Shown here one piece after another: positions 8,801 through 15,816 of a stretch of DNA of 23,719 nt. Under the pieces are notes generated by a model. It was not told the DNA's origin. It saw only the letters and a program-made list of their open reading frames with translations, and made no database searches. Origin of the DNA: CAYGTK01 sp964352775. Its GTDB lineage: Bacteria > Bacteroidota > Bacteroidia > Chitinophagales > CAIOSU01. Where the stretch lies: the NCBI GenBank assembly GCA_964352775.1, contig CAYGTK010000039.1:1-23719 (forward strand). Direction: 5' to 3'. Numbering within the stretch: the stretch's first letter is position 1; the number at the start of each line of letters is the position of its first letter. Both the position numbers and the translations under genes were made by a program.

Positions 8801-8918
8801 GAATAAAAATGACCAGGATAATGCCAATCGTGGGCGTAGATACTGGAGTCTTATTACATTTGTGGTCAACTTGAAAAAAGCGAACCCTTTTTCGCTATTT
8901 GAACAAATAGAATTCTAA
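5862..8918 (+). CDS. Secreted M1-family (gluzincin) metallopeptidase with β-barrel-like C-terminal region
   Basis: This is a 1018-residue exported protein. Residues 1–25 are a signal peptide (basic start, LLFLLAFIHTYLVAS core). The M1 N-terminal β-domain follows (about 30–250). The catalytic domain shows GGGMEYPT (343–350, the GxMEN-like substrate motif) and HEVGH-x18-E, with zinc ligands H369, H373 and E392 and general base E370, so it should be an active zinc aminopeptidase. After about residue 660 the sequence changes to repeated alternating hydrophobic/polar strands (for example FMPLIRLDFKP, LELRAFAGAFLWN and GLTIRVIKDILEVNL) and ends in Phe, as many outer-membrane barrels do. I infer a membrane-embedded or surface-anchored C-terminal barrel, which would place the peptidase domain at the outer membrane. 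The full length is about twice the catalytic part. The next gene, an aldehyde dehydrogenase, begins 13 bases downstream. Confidence 0.9.
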   Translation: MSAFLRYKTPLLFLLAFIHTYLVASPANTWQQEVNYNIDVSLNDKEHELNGTIAISYSNNSPDTLRIIYFHLWPNAYSSNQTAFAKQWLGWDDREVHFIKEEDRGHIDELDFRVNGFAASFKLDLTDPDIGVLQLNQPLLPGQSVEIFTPFKVKLPESISRLGHKDQSYQISQWYPKPAVYDEEGWHPMPYLDQGEFYSEFGSFDVSITLPANYIVGATGNLQNERELAWLNEKALATDTVTVFPRRYETPESDPETKTLRYIIDNVHDFAWFADKDFHVMKGEVTLASGKKVTSWSMFTNFQAKLWKESINYINAGIEHYSEYVGEYPYDVVTAVESALSAGGGMEYPTITVIGAVSSARVLETVIVHEVGHNWFYGQLGFNEREYPWLDEGINSFYEDLYYTVNYPDAQLIYDAPRLNNFFGLNLHRNYGGEQFYLFAGRRNIDQAINTSSEGFTSSNYGAIAYSKAALSLAHLRGYLGEEVFDNCMKTFYRDWEFKHPGPEDLERTFEVVSGQDLDWYFKDVVGTKKKLDYKINKVKKPKEEGESYQIAISNQGQLTTPVSISAMYRDSVVSTKWYPGFSEDTIVSFPQGNYTAFRIDAAMQMPQIQRSNDSYRLRGLIHKTEPFRFQLIGSLEDPYRTQVFFMPILGWNNYDKTLVGLAIYNHLLPSKRFQFELLPFYATATNTITGLGRIGYNWLPSGGRLQKIDFNVYGKRFSYDLFNEPLAYNKFMPLIRLDFKPKTPNHPIKQAIELRTVTIWQEFLFSNRDIQNDKRIANFTVFDIGYGVGKRDALYPMEANINLQQGREFTKLWAEAKVNIRFNAKNDGLELRAFAGAFLWNNITSGTVPDVRFRLNYAPGVEQFQRDPLFDELFLGRNDVSGIFSQQIARRDAGFRSRTSFGQTGNWMAAFNISSSIIGKVPVRPYMSFAFFGLPNSRFNVAFEAGLTIRVIKDILEVNLPLATIVQSAGGTQTWHVGLNKNDQDNANRGRRYWSLITFVVNLKKANPFSLFEQIEF

Positions 8919-8931
8919 AAGACAATAATTG

Positions 8932-10482
8932 ATGAGCGATACAGCAACAGCAATAGATACAGGCTTTTTACAAGCCCTTGGAGTAAACGATAGTAATTTC
9001 GGCGCTTCTACAGGAACTAACTGGATAGATGGAAAAGGTGAATGGATACACAGCCACTCGCCAGTAGATGGGGCTTTAATAGCTCGCGTGAAATCGGCTA
9101 CTGCTGATGAATATGAAACTGTAGTAAAAGCAGCTGATGAAGCTTTTAAAATATGGCGTACTTGGCCTGCACCAAAGCGTGGTGAAGTAGTTCGCCAAAT
9201 AGGATTGGAATTGCGTAAGTACAAAGAACCTTTAGGTAAGCTAGTGTCTTACGAAATGGGTAAGTCGCTACAAGAAGGTTACGGTGAAGTACAGGAAATG
9301 ATCGACATCTGTGATTTCGCAGTTGGTCTATCTCGCCAGTTACATGGGTTGACCATGCATAGTGAGCGTCCATTACACCGTATGTACGAGCAGTATCACC
9401 CGTTAGGAATAGTAGGTGTTATTTCTGCATTCAATTTCCCAGTAGCGGTTTGGGCTTGGAACAGTATGCTTGCATGGGTATGTGGAGATAGCTGCATATG
9501 GAAGCCATCAGAGAAAACACCATTGTGTGCCATTGCTTGCCAAAACATAGTTACTGAAGTATTGAGACGTAATGATGCACCTGAAGGATTAAGCGGATTA
9601 GTTATCGGCGATCGTAATATCGGTGAGTTGCTATCTAACGACAAGCGTATTCCTTTGGTTTCGGCTACAGGTTCTATCCGCATGGGTAAGCAAGTTGCTG
9701 CAACAGTTGCAGGTCGCCTAGGTCGCTCTTTATTAGAGCTTGGTGGAAACAACGCCATGATAATTACAGAGAACGCAGATCTTAATGTAACTATACCAGG
9801 CGCTGTATTTGGTGCTGTAGGTACTGCTGGACAACGTTGTACCAGTACACGCCGCTTGATCATTCATTCATCATTATACGATGAGATGAAAGAAAAGCTA
9901 GTGAATGCTTACAAGCAAATACGTATTGGTAACCCATTAGATGAAAACAATCATGTTGGCCCATTGATCGATACAGATGCAGTTGGTCACTATGAACGCG
10001 CACTTGAAAAAGTAACGGAAGAAGGAGGAACGATATTGGTGCCAGGTGGTGTAATGGAAGGAGAAGGTTATGAAAGTGGCTGCTACGTAAAACCTGCCAT
10101 TGCCGAAGCTAAAAATGAATTCCAGATAGTTCAAGATGAAACGTTTGCACCGATACTATACTTGCTTAAGTATGATACATTGGATGAAGCTATAGCTATG
10201 CAAAATGGCGTAGTACAAGGTTTGTCTTCAGCTATTATGACCACTAACATGCGTCAAGCTGAACAATTCTTAGCGGTAGACGGATCGGATTGTGGTATTG
10301 CTAACGTGAACATTGGTACTTCAGGTGCAGAGATAGGTGGAGCATTTGGTGGTGAAAAGGAAACAGGTGGTGGTCGCGAATCAGGCTCTGATGCTTGGAA
10401 AGTATACATGCGTCGCCAAACTAACACTTTGAACTACAGTACCGAGCTTCCATTGGCACAAGGCATCAAGTTCGAACTATAA
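8932..10482 (+). CDS. Aldehyde dehydrogenase, ALDH7 / L-aminoadipate-semialdehyde dehydrogenase type
   Basis: This 516-residue NAD(P)-dependent aldehyde dehydrogenase is complete. The Rossmann part contains ISAFNFPVAVW (catalytic Asn168), WKPSEKTP and SATGSIRMGKQVA. The general base is E269 in LLELGGNNA, and the catalytic cysteine is C303 in GTAGQRCTSTRR. The overall pattern, including the GGNNA wording, QYHPLGIVGVISAFNFP and GGAFGGEKETGGGRESGSDAWK, is that of the ALDH7A1/AmaB family, which oxidises α-aminoadipate semialdehyde (piperideine-6-carboxylate) in lysine catabolism. Substrate assignment is by family resemblance only. ATG 8932 is preferred to the adjacent in-frame TTG 8929. The gene lies 13 bases after the M1 peptidase gene and one base before the glycosyltransferase gene, so co-transcription is likely, although no functional link among the three is obvious. 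Confidence 0.9.
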   Translation: MSDTATAIDTGFLQALGVNDSNFGASTGTNWIDGKGEWIHSHSPVDGALIARVKSATADEYETVVKAADEAFKIWRTWPAPKRGEVVRQIGLELRKYKEPLGKLVSYEMGKSLQEGYGEVQEMIDICDFAVGLSRQLHGLTMHSERPLHRMYEQYHPLGIVGVISAFNFPVAVWAWNSMLAWVCGDSCIWKPSEKTPLCAIACQNIVTEVLRRNDAPEGLSGLVIGDRNIGELLSNDKRIPLVSATGSIRMGKQVAATVAGRLGRSLLELGGNNAMIITENADLNVTIPGAVFGAVGTAGQRCTSTRRLIIHSSLYDEMKEKLVNAYKQIRIGNPLDENNHVGPLIDTDAVGHYERALEKVTEEGGTILVPGGVMEGEGYESGCYVKPAIAEAKNEFQIVQDETFAPILYLLKYDTLDEAIAMQNGVVQGLSSAIMTTNMRQAEQFLAVDGSDCGIANVNIGTSGAEIGGAFGGEKETGGGRESGSDAWKVYMRRQTNTLNYSTELPLAQGIKFEL

Positions 10483-10483
10483 A

Positions 10484-11305
10484 ATGCAAAAGGGAGGGCT
10501 TCGCGAAGCAGGTAATTGGGACATGTTCCCACCTTCTGGTAGCCCGATCTACTCTATTATTACGGTAGTTTATAATGGTGGTGAGCAATTAGCTGCCACC
10601 ATAGAGAATGTATTAGCTCAAAGCTATCCATACATTGAATACATCCTCATTGATGGTAACTCTACGGATGGTTCTATTGATACCATCCGTAGCTACGATG
10701 ACCGAATAACTTACTGGCAAAGCGAACCCGATGGAGGGCTGTATGATGCCATGAATAAAGGTTTGGAGAAGGCCATGGGCGACTACGTTTGGTTCATGAA
10801 TGTGGGTGATTACATAGAAGATGATAAAGTGGTGGAACGCCTTGCCAAGCAGCACAGTAATGCCGACATCATTTATGGAGAAACCCATTACATAGATGAG
10901 CAGAACAAGGTGCTAGGTACACGAAGTGAATTGACTACCCGCAAATTGCCAACTAAGCTTGACCAAAATAGCTTTAAGAAGGGCATGTTAGTTGCCCATC
11001 AATCGTTTATAGCCAAGCGTAATATCTGTTCTAAATTCGACTTGAAATATAGCTGTAGCGCTGATATTGATTGGTGCATTTCAGCTATGAAGAAAGCGGA
11101 TAGTATTGAACGGTACAATGGTGTGCTTTCCAAATATCTGATAGCAGGCTTCTCCATTCAAAATCAAAAGACCTGCTGGAAGGAGCGGTTCAATATCTCT
11201 GTGAAACATTACGGCTTTTCACAGGCGGTGTTTTATTTCTTGTTCATCGTACTTAGGGGAGTAATCTTCAAATTGACTAGTTCTTCAGCTACACGAGTAG
11301 ACTAG
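10484..11305 (+). CDS. Family 2 glycosyltransferase (WcaE-like)
   Basis: This 273-residue GT2 enzyme has a GT-A fold. The nucleotide-sugar-binding strand is SIITVVYNGGEQL (24–36), followed by DGNSTDGS (57–64). Then comes EPDGGLYDAMNKG (81–93), typical of the colanic-acid WcaE/putative Wca-type transferases, and FMNVGDY (104–110) at the DxD-equivalent metal site. There are no strong membrane anchors except a hydrophobic C-terminal stretch (AVFYFLFIVLRGVIFKL), which probably attaches it to the inner membrane. It would transfer one sugar to a lipid-linked glycan; donor and acceptor are unknown. The start is uncertain: ATG 10484 lies one base after the aldehyde dehydrogenase stop, while ATG 10523 (residue 14) would begin just before the conserved core. 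The stop overlaps that of the convergent flippase gene in the palindrome CTAG. Confidence 0.9.
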   Translation: MQKGGLREAGNWDMFPPSGSPIYSIITVVYNGGEQLAATIENVLAQSYPYIEYILIDGNSTDGSIDTIRSYDDRITYWQSEPDGGLYDAMNKGLEKAMGDYVWFMNVGDYIEDDKVVERLAKQHSNADIIYGETHYIDEQNKVLGTRSELTTRKLPTKLDQNSFKKGMLVAHQSFIAKRNICSKFDLKYSCSADIDWCISAMKKADSIERYNGVLSKYLIAGFSIQNQKTCWKERFNISVKHYGFSQAVFYFLFIVLRGVIFKLTSSSATRVD

Positions 11306-12795
11306 TTTTTCTTGAACTTATCTAAAGTGTTCATTGCCAAGCCCTTTAAGTCGGGTGCGATATTCCAATACCAGACTACGGCAAAGTAAATAAGTGTTAT
11401 CAAGCTGCCTTTTATCAAAATACTGAGTACTGGGTGCAGATCGTCAGTCGGTAATATCATCATTAGTCCATGTATTGCCGCTGCTAATGGGATTACCTTG
11501 AGCATGCTGTAGGAGAAAGGAGATAGATTGTGGATCTTAAAATAGATAAAAGTGATCTTGATGAGGTTGAATAGTGTTAAGGATACCGCAGTAGCAATAG
11601 CCGCACCTGTAATACCATAAGGGGGGATAAAAATGTAGTTGGTAACAATAGTTATTATAAGCAGGAATAACCCCGTGAACAGACTCACTCTAAAATGATC
11701 GGAATATAGAATGATCTCGCTATTGATACCCGTGGTCATATCAAACAATCGAGCAGCTGCTATAATGAGAAAAACAACAGCTCCTGTATGGAATACCTCA
11801 GGTAAGAAGAAGTAAATAGACCCCAAGTTTTCATAAATACCTAGGAAGAGGTAAGTTCCTAAAACGAATTGATTGAGTGATACTTTTTTGAAAAGATCGT
11901 GAGCTCCATCCCAATCATTCTCTTTAATCAAGTTAGCTACAACAGGTATTGAAATTAGGTGCAAGAATCTTTGCGGTACCTGCATAAACGTTGCCATATA
12001 AAAGGCTACGGTATATACTGCCACTCCACCCAGACTTTCGGGCGCTAGATAGCTGATCATAATAATGTCTAGGTTACTTACTAAGCGCCAAACAGCTGTA
12101 GTAAGGATGGTAATCAATCCAAATGAGATGATCTCTCTGATCATTGGGCTGACTAGAAACTCTTTTTTTGGTAATAGATGTAAGCCGCCCAAGTAGTGTA
12201 CATAGAAAGCTATGGCAACCATTACTACTCCGTATGAGCCTACAAAGAGTTGAATAAAGCCATCAAAATCGACGTAGTCGTAAGCATAGATCACTATCGA
12301 TGCTGTTATCAATAAGCGTAGAACTATTTCTCTGAATATAGTAGGAACGGTAATGCGCATAAGCGCTCTAGCATAGGCTTCAAGCAGATTATACATCAAC
12401 AAGAAGAAAGCCATTGGGAATATATAGCCGTAAAAGGCCTTCATCAATGTAGTTTGGCTTTCATACTGTGCTAAAATCGGATCTTTGAATAAGAAGAAAA
12501 GCCCCATCACTACGGCGTAGAATATTAATCCAAGCGCCAATAGCCAGAAGATCATTCCATTATGCTTGTTCTTATCGTCCCTGAAATAGGGGAAGTATTT
12601 GTTAATGATGTTACTTCCGCCAAACTCAGAGAACTGAGAAAGCACCATTGATATGGAGATCATTACTTGTGTAAGACCAAATTGCTCTTCTTCGAACAAG
12701 CGAGGGAATAAGACCATGAGGTTAAGCGTACCAATAGCTATACCCAAATAGGATGCTATAGAACTCTTTAAACTCTGGCGAATGATTATGCCCAT
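11302..12795 (-). CDS. Polysaccharide flippase (Wzx / MOP-superfamily membrane protein)
   Basis: This 497-residue integral membrane protein has about 12–14 hydrophobic helices and short basic loops. The N-terminus (RQSLKSSIASYLGIAIGTLNLMVLFPRLFEEEQFGLTQVMISISMVLSQF) follows the pattern of polysaccharide biosynthesis proteins of the MOP exporter superfamily, where the first helix is followed by a P-R-x-F-E-x-E-x-F/Y-G turn. A later GITGAAIATAVSLTLFNLIK repeats the typical Wzx second-half helix. It should move a lipid-linked oligosaccharide across the inner membrane. Neighbouring glycosyltransferase, sulfotransferase and pyruvyl transferase genes support a surface-glycan role. It is transcribed alone, divergent from the sulfotransferase gene. 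No polymerase gene is adjacent. Confidence 0.87.
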   Translation of the reverse strand: MGIIIRQSLKSSIASYLGIAIGTLNLMVLFPRLFEEEQFGLTQVMISISMVLSQFSEFGGSNIINKYFPYFRDDKNKHNGMIFWLLALGLIFYAVVMGLFFLFKDPILAQYESQTTLMKAFYGYIFPMAFFLLMYNLLEAYARALMRITVPTIFREIVLRLLITASIVIYAYDYVDFDGFIQLFVGSYGVVMVAIAFYVHYLGGLHLLPKKEFLVSPMIREIISFGLITILTTAVWRLVSNLDIIMISYLAPESLGGVAVYTVAFYMATFMQVPQRFLHLISIPVVANLIKENDWDGAHDLFKKVSLNQFVLGTYLFLGIYENLGSIYFFLPEVFHTGAVVFLIIAAARLFDMTTGINSEIILYSDHFRVSLFTGLFLLIITIVTNYIFIPPYGITGAAIATAVSLTLFNLIKITFIYFKIHNLSPFSYSMLKVIPLAAAIHGLMMILPTDDLHPVLSILIKGSLITLIYFAVVWYWNIAPDLKGLAMNTLDKFKKN

Positions 12796-12811
12796 GCGTG
12801 TAAATACTGGT

Positions 12812-12844
12812 CAATGATAGGCACTATTCCTATCTTTGTTAAAA
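12812..12844 (-). promoter_or_regulatory. Promoter of the flippase gene
   Basis: On the minus strand TTTT (12841–12844) stands 21 bases before TATCATTG (12812–12819), one mismatch from TAnnTTTG. The ATG follows 16 bases later. The element interleaves with the oppositely oriented promoter box of the sulfotransferase gene. Confidence 0.4.
12831..12838 (+). promoter_or_regulatory. Bacteroidota −7 box (TATCTTTG) for the sulfotransferase–dioxygenase pair
   Basis: This perfect TAnnTTTG match lies 21 bases before ATG 12860. A transcript from it would start near 12845, so the in-frame TTG at 12836, which lies inside the box, cannot be the start codon for that transcript. The −33 position (around 12807) has only CTGG. 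Confidence 0.5.
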
Positions 12845-12859
12845 CTGGCGGCCAAGTAT

Positions 12860-13642
12860 ATGGAGATTTTAAGGAAGTTAAAAGGAACTATTGATAAATA
12901 CACCGAGTATCGGGCATTAGGAGGCAATGATATTCTGCTAGCTTCTTTTCCAAAAACTGGAAATACCTACACACGATTCGTTTTAGCCAATGTTATAGCC
13001 TTACAAGAATTAAAGGGTAAAGAAGTCAACTTCTTTAATCTGGGTGAAATTTTGCCGGAATTAGGTGTTTCTGATCTTTCGAGATCATGGCCGCATAAGT
13101 CACTACCAAGAGTTATAAAAACACATCGCCCCTACAGAGATGCATTTAAGAAGGCTGGCACAGCCATTTGTGTTATCCGCGACCCTCGTGATACGATGAT
13201 CTCTTACTACAATTACCAAAAGGCTAGGAAAAGCGTGAGCTACGCAGGTTCTTTATCTGAATTTATTAAGGATAAAGGATATGGTATAAAAGCTTACAAT
13301 GATCATGTTGAAGGATGGTTAGAACATAAGCCAAATGTGTTGTTGTATAAAGACATAATTGAGGAAGGACTTTCATCATTCAAGCAACTCTTTCAGAAGC
13401 TTGATATAGATGTGCCACAGGATATACTTCTGGAAGCCATAGCTCGTTCACAACCTGACGTATTAAAGAAGGTAGAATTAAAAGAAGGGAGGCCTAAGCA
13501 AGATAAAAACTTCAAGAAGGGTTATGTATTTATCAGGAATGCTTCTGTAGGTCAATGGAAAGGAACATATACGGATGATGATATGGCTTATTTTAAAGCA
13601 AATGTATCGCCACGATTTATAGAATTGGGATTTAAATTTTAA
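12860..13642 (+). CDS. PAPS-dependent sulfotransferase
   Basis: This 260-residue cytosolic-type sulfotransferase transfers sulfate from 3'-phosphoadenosine-5'-phosphosulfate to a hydroxyl group. The 5'-phosphosulfate loop is SFPKTGNT (29–36, with the P-loop-like Lys32). The catalytic histidine is in IKTHRPY (H89). The 3'-phosphate-binding motif is VIRDPRDTMISYY (R107, S115). The C-terminal VGQWKGTYTDD stretch (about 231–241) corresponds to the conserved cofactor loop near the end of the fold. The acceptor is not deducible; the glycan-gene neighbourhood suggests a surface sugar or lipid-linked glycan. It forms a pair with the PhyH-type dioxygenase five bases downstream. ATG 12860 is chosen over TTG 12836 because the latter is inside a promoter box. 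Confidence 0.9.
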   Translation: MEILRKLKGTIDKYTEYRALGGNDILLASFPKTGNTYTRFVLANVIALQELKGKEVNFFNLGEILPELGVSDLSRSWPHKSLPRVIKTHRPYRDAFKKAGTAICVIRDPRDTMISYYNYQKARKSVSYAGSLSEFIKDKGYGIKAYNDHVEGWLEHKPNVLLYKDIIEEGLSSFKQLFQKLDIDVPQDILLEAIARSQPDVLKKVELKEGRPKQDKNFKKGYVFIRNASVGQWKGTYTDDDMAYFKANVSPRFIELGFKF

Positions 13643-13647
13643 TAGCA

Positions 13648-14442
13648 ATGGAAACTAGCATAGCAAAAGATGGGTACTTAATACTTCGATCAGTGTTTAC
13701 TGAGGAACAACTTCAGCCGATAAGGGAGCTGGCCGACGAAATAATCGGACATGCTGAGTTGGGATTGGAAGATGTTTTTGAAGATCCTTACATGAAGCAC
13801 AGGTCAGATCAAGGTGCATTATACGATCTATACCAGCGTCATCCTGAGTTTCATCCCTTTGCTCAGAATAAGAGAATACTTGATGCAGTTTCAGATTATT
13901 TAGGTGATGATATAGTGCTGTATGTTAACAGTATGATATACAAACCAGAAGGACGAAACAACGAAGTGCCTTGGCATCAAGACTTCTTGAGCAGGCCTGA
14001 CGAGACCGATAAACTGATTGTGTGGATGGCCATGGATGATGCCAAGATCGAAAATGGTTGTTTGAAGGTAATACCAGGTACACACACTACTGGTGGATTT
14101 CCTTGGTATAGAGTAAAAGGCGAAACGCATCATGATAGGATAAAACTGGATGGTGTTGATCTTACTAAAGCCCAATACTGTGAATTGAATGCTGGTGATG
14201 TATTGATATTCCACCAGCATGTACTTCATGGTAGCGATAAGGTGGATACACCGACTGCCAGACGCGGTTACCGTGTTGCTTATCAAGCGATAAGCCGTAA
14301 TAAAGTACCTAGGGGCGGAGCTATCGTAGTTAGAGGTGGGCGACCAAATAGTTTGAAAAATAAATTCACGAAAAAGGCAGAGGTTACTCCAGCTGTAAAA
14401 GACTTTTTGCATAAGGTAGGTAAGCGCCTTATTGATATGTGA
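13648..14442 (+). CDS. Phytanoyl-CoA dioxygenase (PhyH) family Fe(II)/2-oxoglutarate oxygenase
   Basis: This 264-residue protein has a complete facial triad: H110 and D112 in PWHQDF, and the distal histidine H194 in HVLHGSDK. R205/R206 (TARRGYR), about eleven residues on, is placed to bind 2-oxoglutarate. The conserved KVIPGTHTTG turn (140–149) is typical of PhyH proteins. Members hydroxylate or otherwise oxidise very diverse small molecules, lipids and sugars; the substrate is unknown here. The gene follows the sulfotransferase by five bases and is almost certainly co-transcribed with it. One idea is that the oxygenase creates the hydroxyl that is sulfated, or acts on the same glycan or lipid. 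A terminator-like hairpin begins at its stop codon. Confidence 0.87.
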   Translation: METSIAKDGYLILRSVFTEEQLQPIRELADEIIGHAELGLEDVFEDPYMKHRSDQGALYDLYQRHPEFHPFAQNKRILDAVSDYLGDDIVLYVNSMIYKPEGRNNEVPWHQDFLSRPDETDKLIVWMAMDDAKIENGCLKVIPGTHTTGGFPWYRVKGETHHDRIKLDGVDLTKAQYCELNAGDVLIFHQHVLHGSDKVDTPTARRGYRVAYQAISRNKVPRGGAIVVRGGRPNSLKNKFTKKAEVTPAVKDFLHKVGKRLIDM

Positions 14443-14463
14443 TAACTCTTTTGGGAGTTATTT
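14442..14463 (+). terminator. Probable terminator after the sulfotransferase–dioxygenase pair
   Basis: ATAACTC (14442–14448), the loop TTTTGG and GAGTTAT (14455–14461) form a perfect 7-bp stem that starts at the last base of the dioxygenase stop codon, followed by TT-TATAG. The U-tract is short, so termination efficiency is uncertain. Confidence 0.5.
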
Positions 14464-14670
14464 ATAGTTCGAAAAGCTTTGTAGAAGACACCTTACACGA
14501 ATAATTACGAAACCTAAACTTCAAGTGGTAAGCTTGTTATATTTGCAGGTAAGTACAATAGTTTTTGAAGAACTACTTAGGCTTTGTATCTAGACTTGGA
14601 TGATAAAGTACACCTGCGATAACGAACGCTTTGTACTTAGTGGGGTTGTAGTATTAGTAAGATAAGATGA
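14443..14670 (+). other. 228-base intergenic region / long leader of the radical SAM operon
   Basis: This is the longest gene-free stretch. After the terminator-like hairpin it contains a perfect −7 box at 14538–14545. It then has a short sequence in three copies: AAGTACA at 14551–14557 and 14606–14612, and its complement TGTACTT at 14632–14638. The second and third can pair as a stem, the first can pair with the third over 8 bp (TAAGTACA/TGTACTTA), and GCAGG (14545–14549) can pair with CCTGC (14613–14617). Alternative pairings of this kind could form a regulatory leader. No ORF of note and no known riboswitch was recognised. Confidence 0.45.
14538..14545 (+). promoter_or_regulatory. Bacteroidota −7 box (TATATTTG) upstream of the radical SAM operon
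   Basis: This perfect TAnnTTTG match has a predicted start near 14552, giving a leader of about 119 bases before ATG 14671. No good −33 TTTG occurs at the standard distance. Confidence 0.45.
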
Positions 14671-15816
14671 ATGCTGAAGCAATTAAGAGTAAGGGGAAGT
14701 AAGTTTTATAATGCTGCTAGTGCAGTAGGTTTCCTTGCGCGCACATCATGGAGGAAAGTAACTGGGGAAAAGAAGAACTACCCCACCATGATACAACTGC
14801 CATTAACCTACCGTTGTAACGCCAAGTGCGTAATGTGTAACATCTGGAAGATGGACTGGAGCAATGAGATGGACCTAGAGGAATTTCGTAGCTTTATGCG
14901 CGACCCAATTTATTCAAAAGTAGATTCATTGGGTATTAATGGTGGCGAACCTACATTAGTTCGTCAGTTACCAGATTTTGCCCAAGTGATATTGGATGAA
15001 CTCCCCCAGTTGAAGAATTTGAATATGATAAGCCACGGGTTTAACCGTAAGCTTTTGTATCCTGCTTTAGAGAAGATATATGCGGCCTGTAAGGCAAAAG
15101 GGGTTTACTTTCACTTAAGTATATCGCTTGATGGCTATGGCGAAATGCATAGTAAAGTAAGGGGCTTAAAAGTGTGGCCGTTAACCTCAGCTGCTATCCT
15201 TCATATTCAAGACAATAAAGAAAAGTACTGTGATTCTATTGATGTGGGTTGTACGGTTGTAGAACAAAACGTTGACCACCTAAAAGAACTAGATGCCTGG
15301 GCTAAAATGCATGAGGTAGACATCAAGTACCGCATGGGTATTGAGAATAAACGGATTGAGAGTGAGAAGTTAGTGGATCAATACAGTTTGCTTTACCACA
15401 ATAACCTTCAGAGTGCTAAAGAATTCTTTCATAGCAGATATAAAGCGGCAGAGAACATAAAGGAGAAGTTTAAATACTTCGCCATTTTCTTTCACTTAGC
15501 CTTTCAGCCGCGTAAGCGATTACTTGGTTGCCATTGGCAAGAGAACGGCGCTACAATGGACTCGAGAGGAGACTTATACTACTGTGCTGTAGCTAGTGAC
15601 AAAATAGGTAGCCTCAGGGAAGAAAAAGGAGAAGACATATTTTTTGCTGATAAGAATATTGAACATCGGAAAAACATCATAAAGAATGATTGCGACGGTT
15701 GTATTCACGATTATCATGGAAAAGCGCCTATCAGTAGCGTGAAGATATTTATCAATAACTGGTTCTATGAATCGTATTACTGGATTAAGTATTTCATCAA
15801 AGCCCGCTTTGCATGA
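14671..15816 (+). CDS. Radical SAM protein with partial SPASM (twitch-like) C-terminus
   Basis: This 381-residue radical S-adenosylmethionine enzyme has the cluster-binding motif CNAKCVMC (C49, C53, C56), followed by the SAM-binding GGEPT (91–95) and a LSISLDGYGEMHSKVRG strand (149–165). Near the C-terminus C287-x12-G300-x4-C305 matches the first half of a SPASM domain (CX9–15GX4C), and C341-DG-C344 adds two more cysteines. An auxiliary Fe-S cluster of the twitch type is therefore likely. The extreme C-terminus is aromatic and basic (FINNWFYESYYWIKYFIKARF) and may touch the membrane. The substrate is unknown; neighbours argue for a sugar or glycolipid rather than a peptide, and no small precursor-peptide ORF was found beside it. 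The start is ATG 14671; ATG 14667 is in another frame and stops after 11 codons. Its TGA overlaps the next ATG (ATGA). Confidence 0.9.
   Translation: MLKQLRVRGSKFYNAASAVGFLARTSWRKVTGEKKNYPTMIQLPLTYRCNAKCVMCNIWKMDWSNEMDLEEFRSFMRDPIYSKVDSLGINGGEPTLVRQLPDFAQVILDELPQLKNLNMISHGFNRKLLYPALEKIYAACKAKGVYFHLSISLDGYGEMHSKVRGLKVWPLTSAAILHIQDNKEKYCDSIDVGCTVVEQNVDHLKELDAWAKMHEVDIKYRMGIENKRIESEKLVDQYSLLYHNNLQSAKEFFHSRYKAAENIKEKFKYFAIFFHLAFQPRKRLLGCHWQENGATMDSRGDLYYCAVASDKIGSLREEKGEDIFFADKNIEHRKNIIKNDCDGCIHDYHGKAPISSVKIFINNWFYESYYWIKYFIKARFA

Noticed and set aside
9396..9863. 155-residue open frame opposite the aldehyde dehydrogenase
   Set aside because: An antisense shadow of a strongly conserved gene with no domain and no separate promoter.
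13900..14412. 170-residue open frame on the minus strand opposite the PhyH-type oxygenase
   Set aside because: It lies wholly inside a gene with a full catalytic triad, and its translation shows no recognisable domain, only the skewed Y/H/F/I composition of an antisense frame.
14667..14702. Small upstream ORF starting at ATG 14667 as a leader peptide
   Set aside because: It encodes 11 codons overlapping the radical SAM start out of frame, with no regulatory codon run; it looks incidental.
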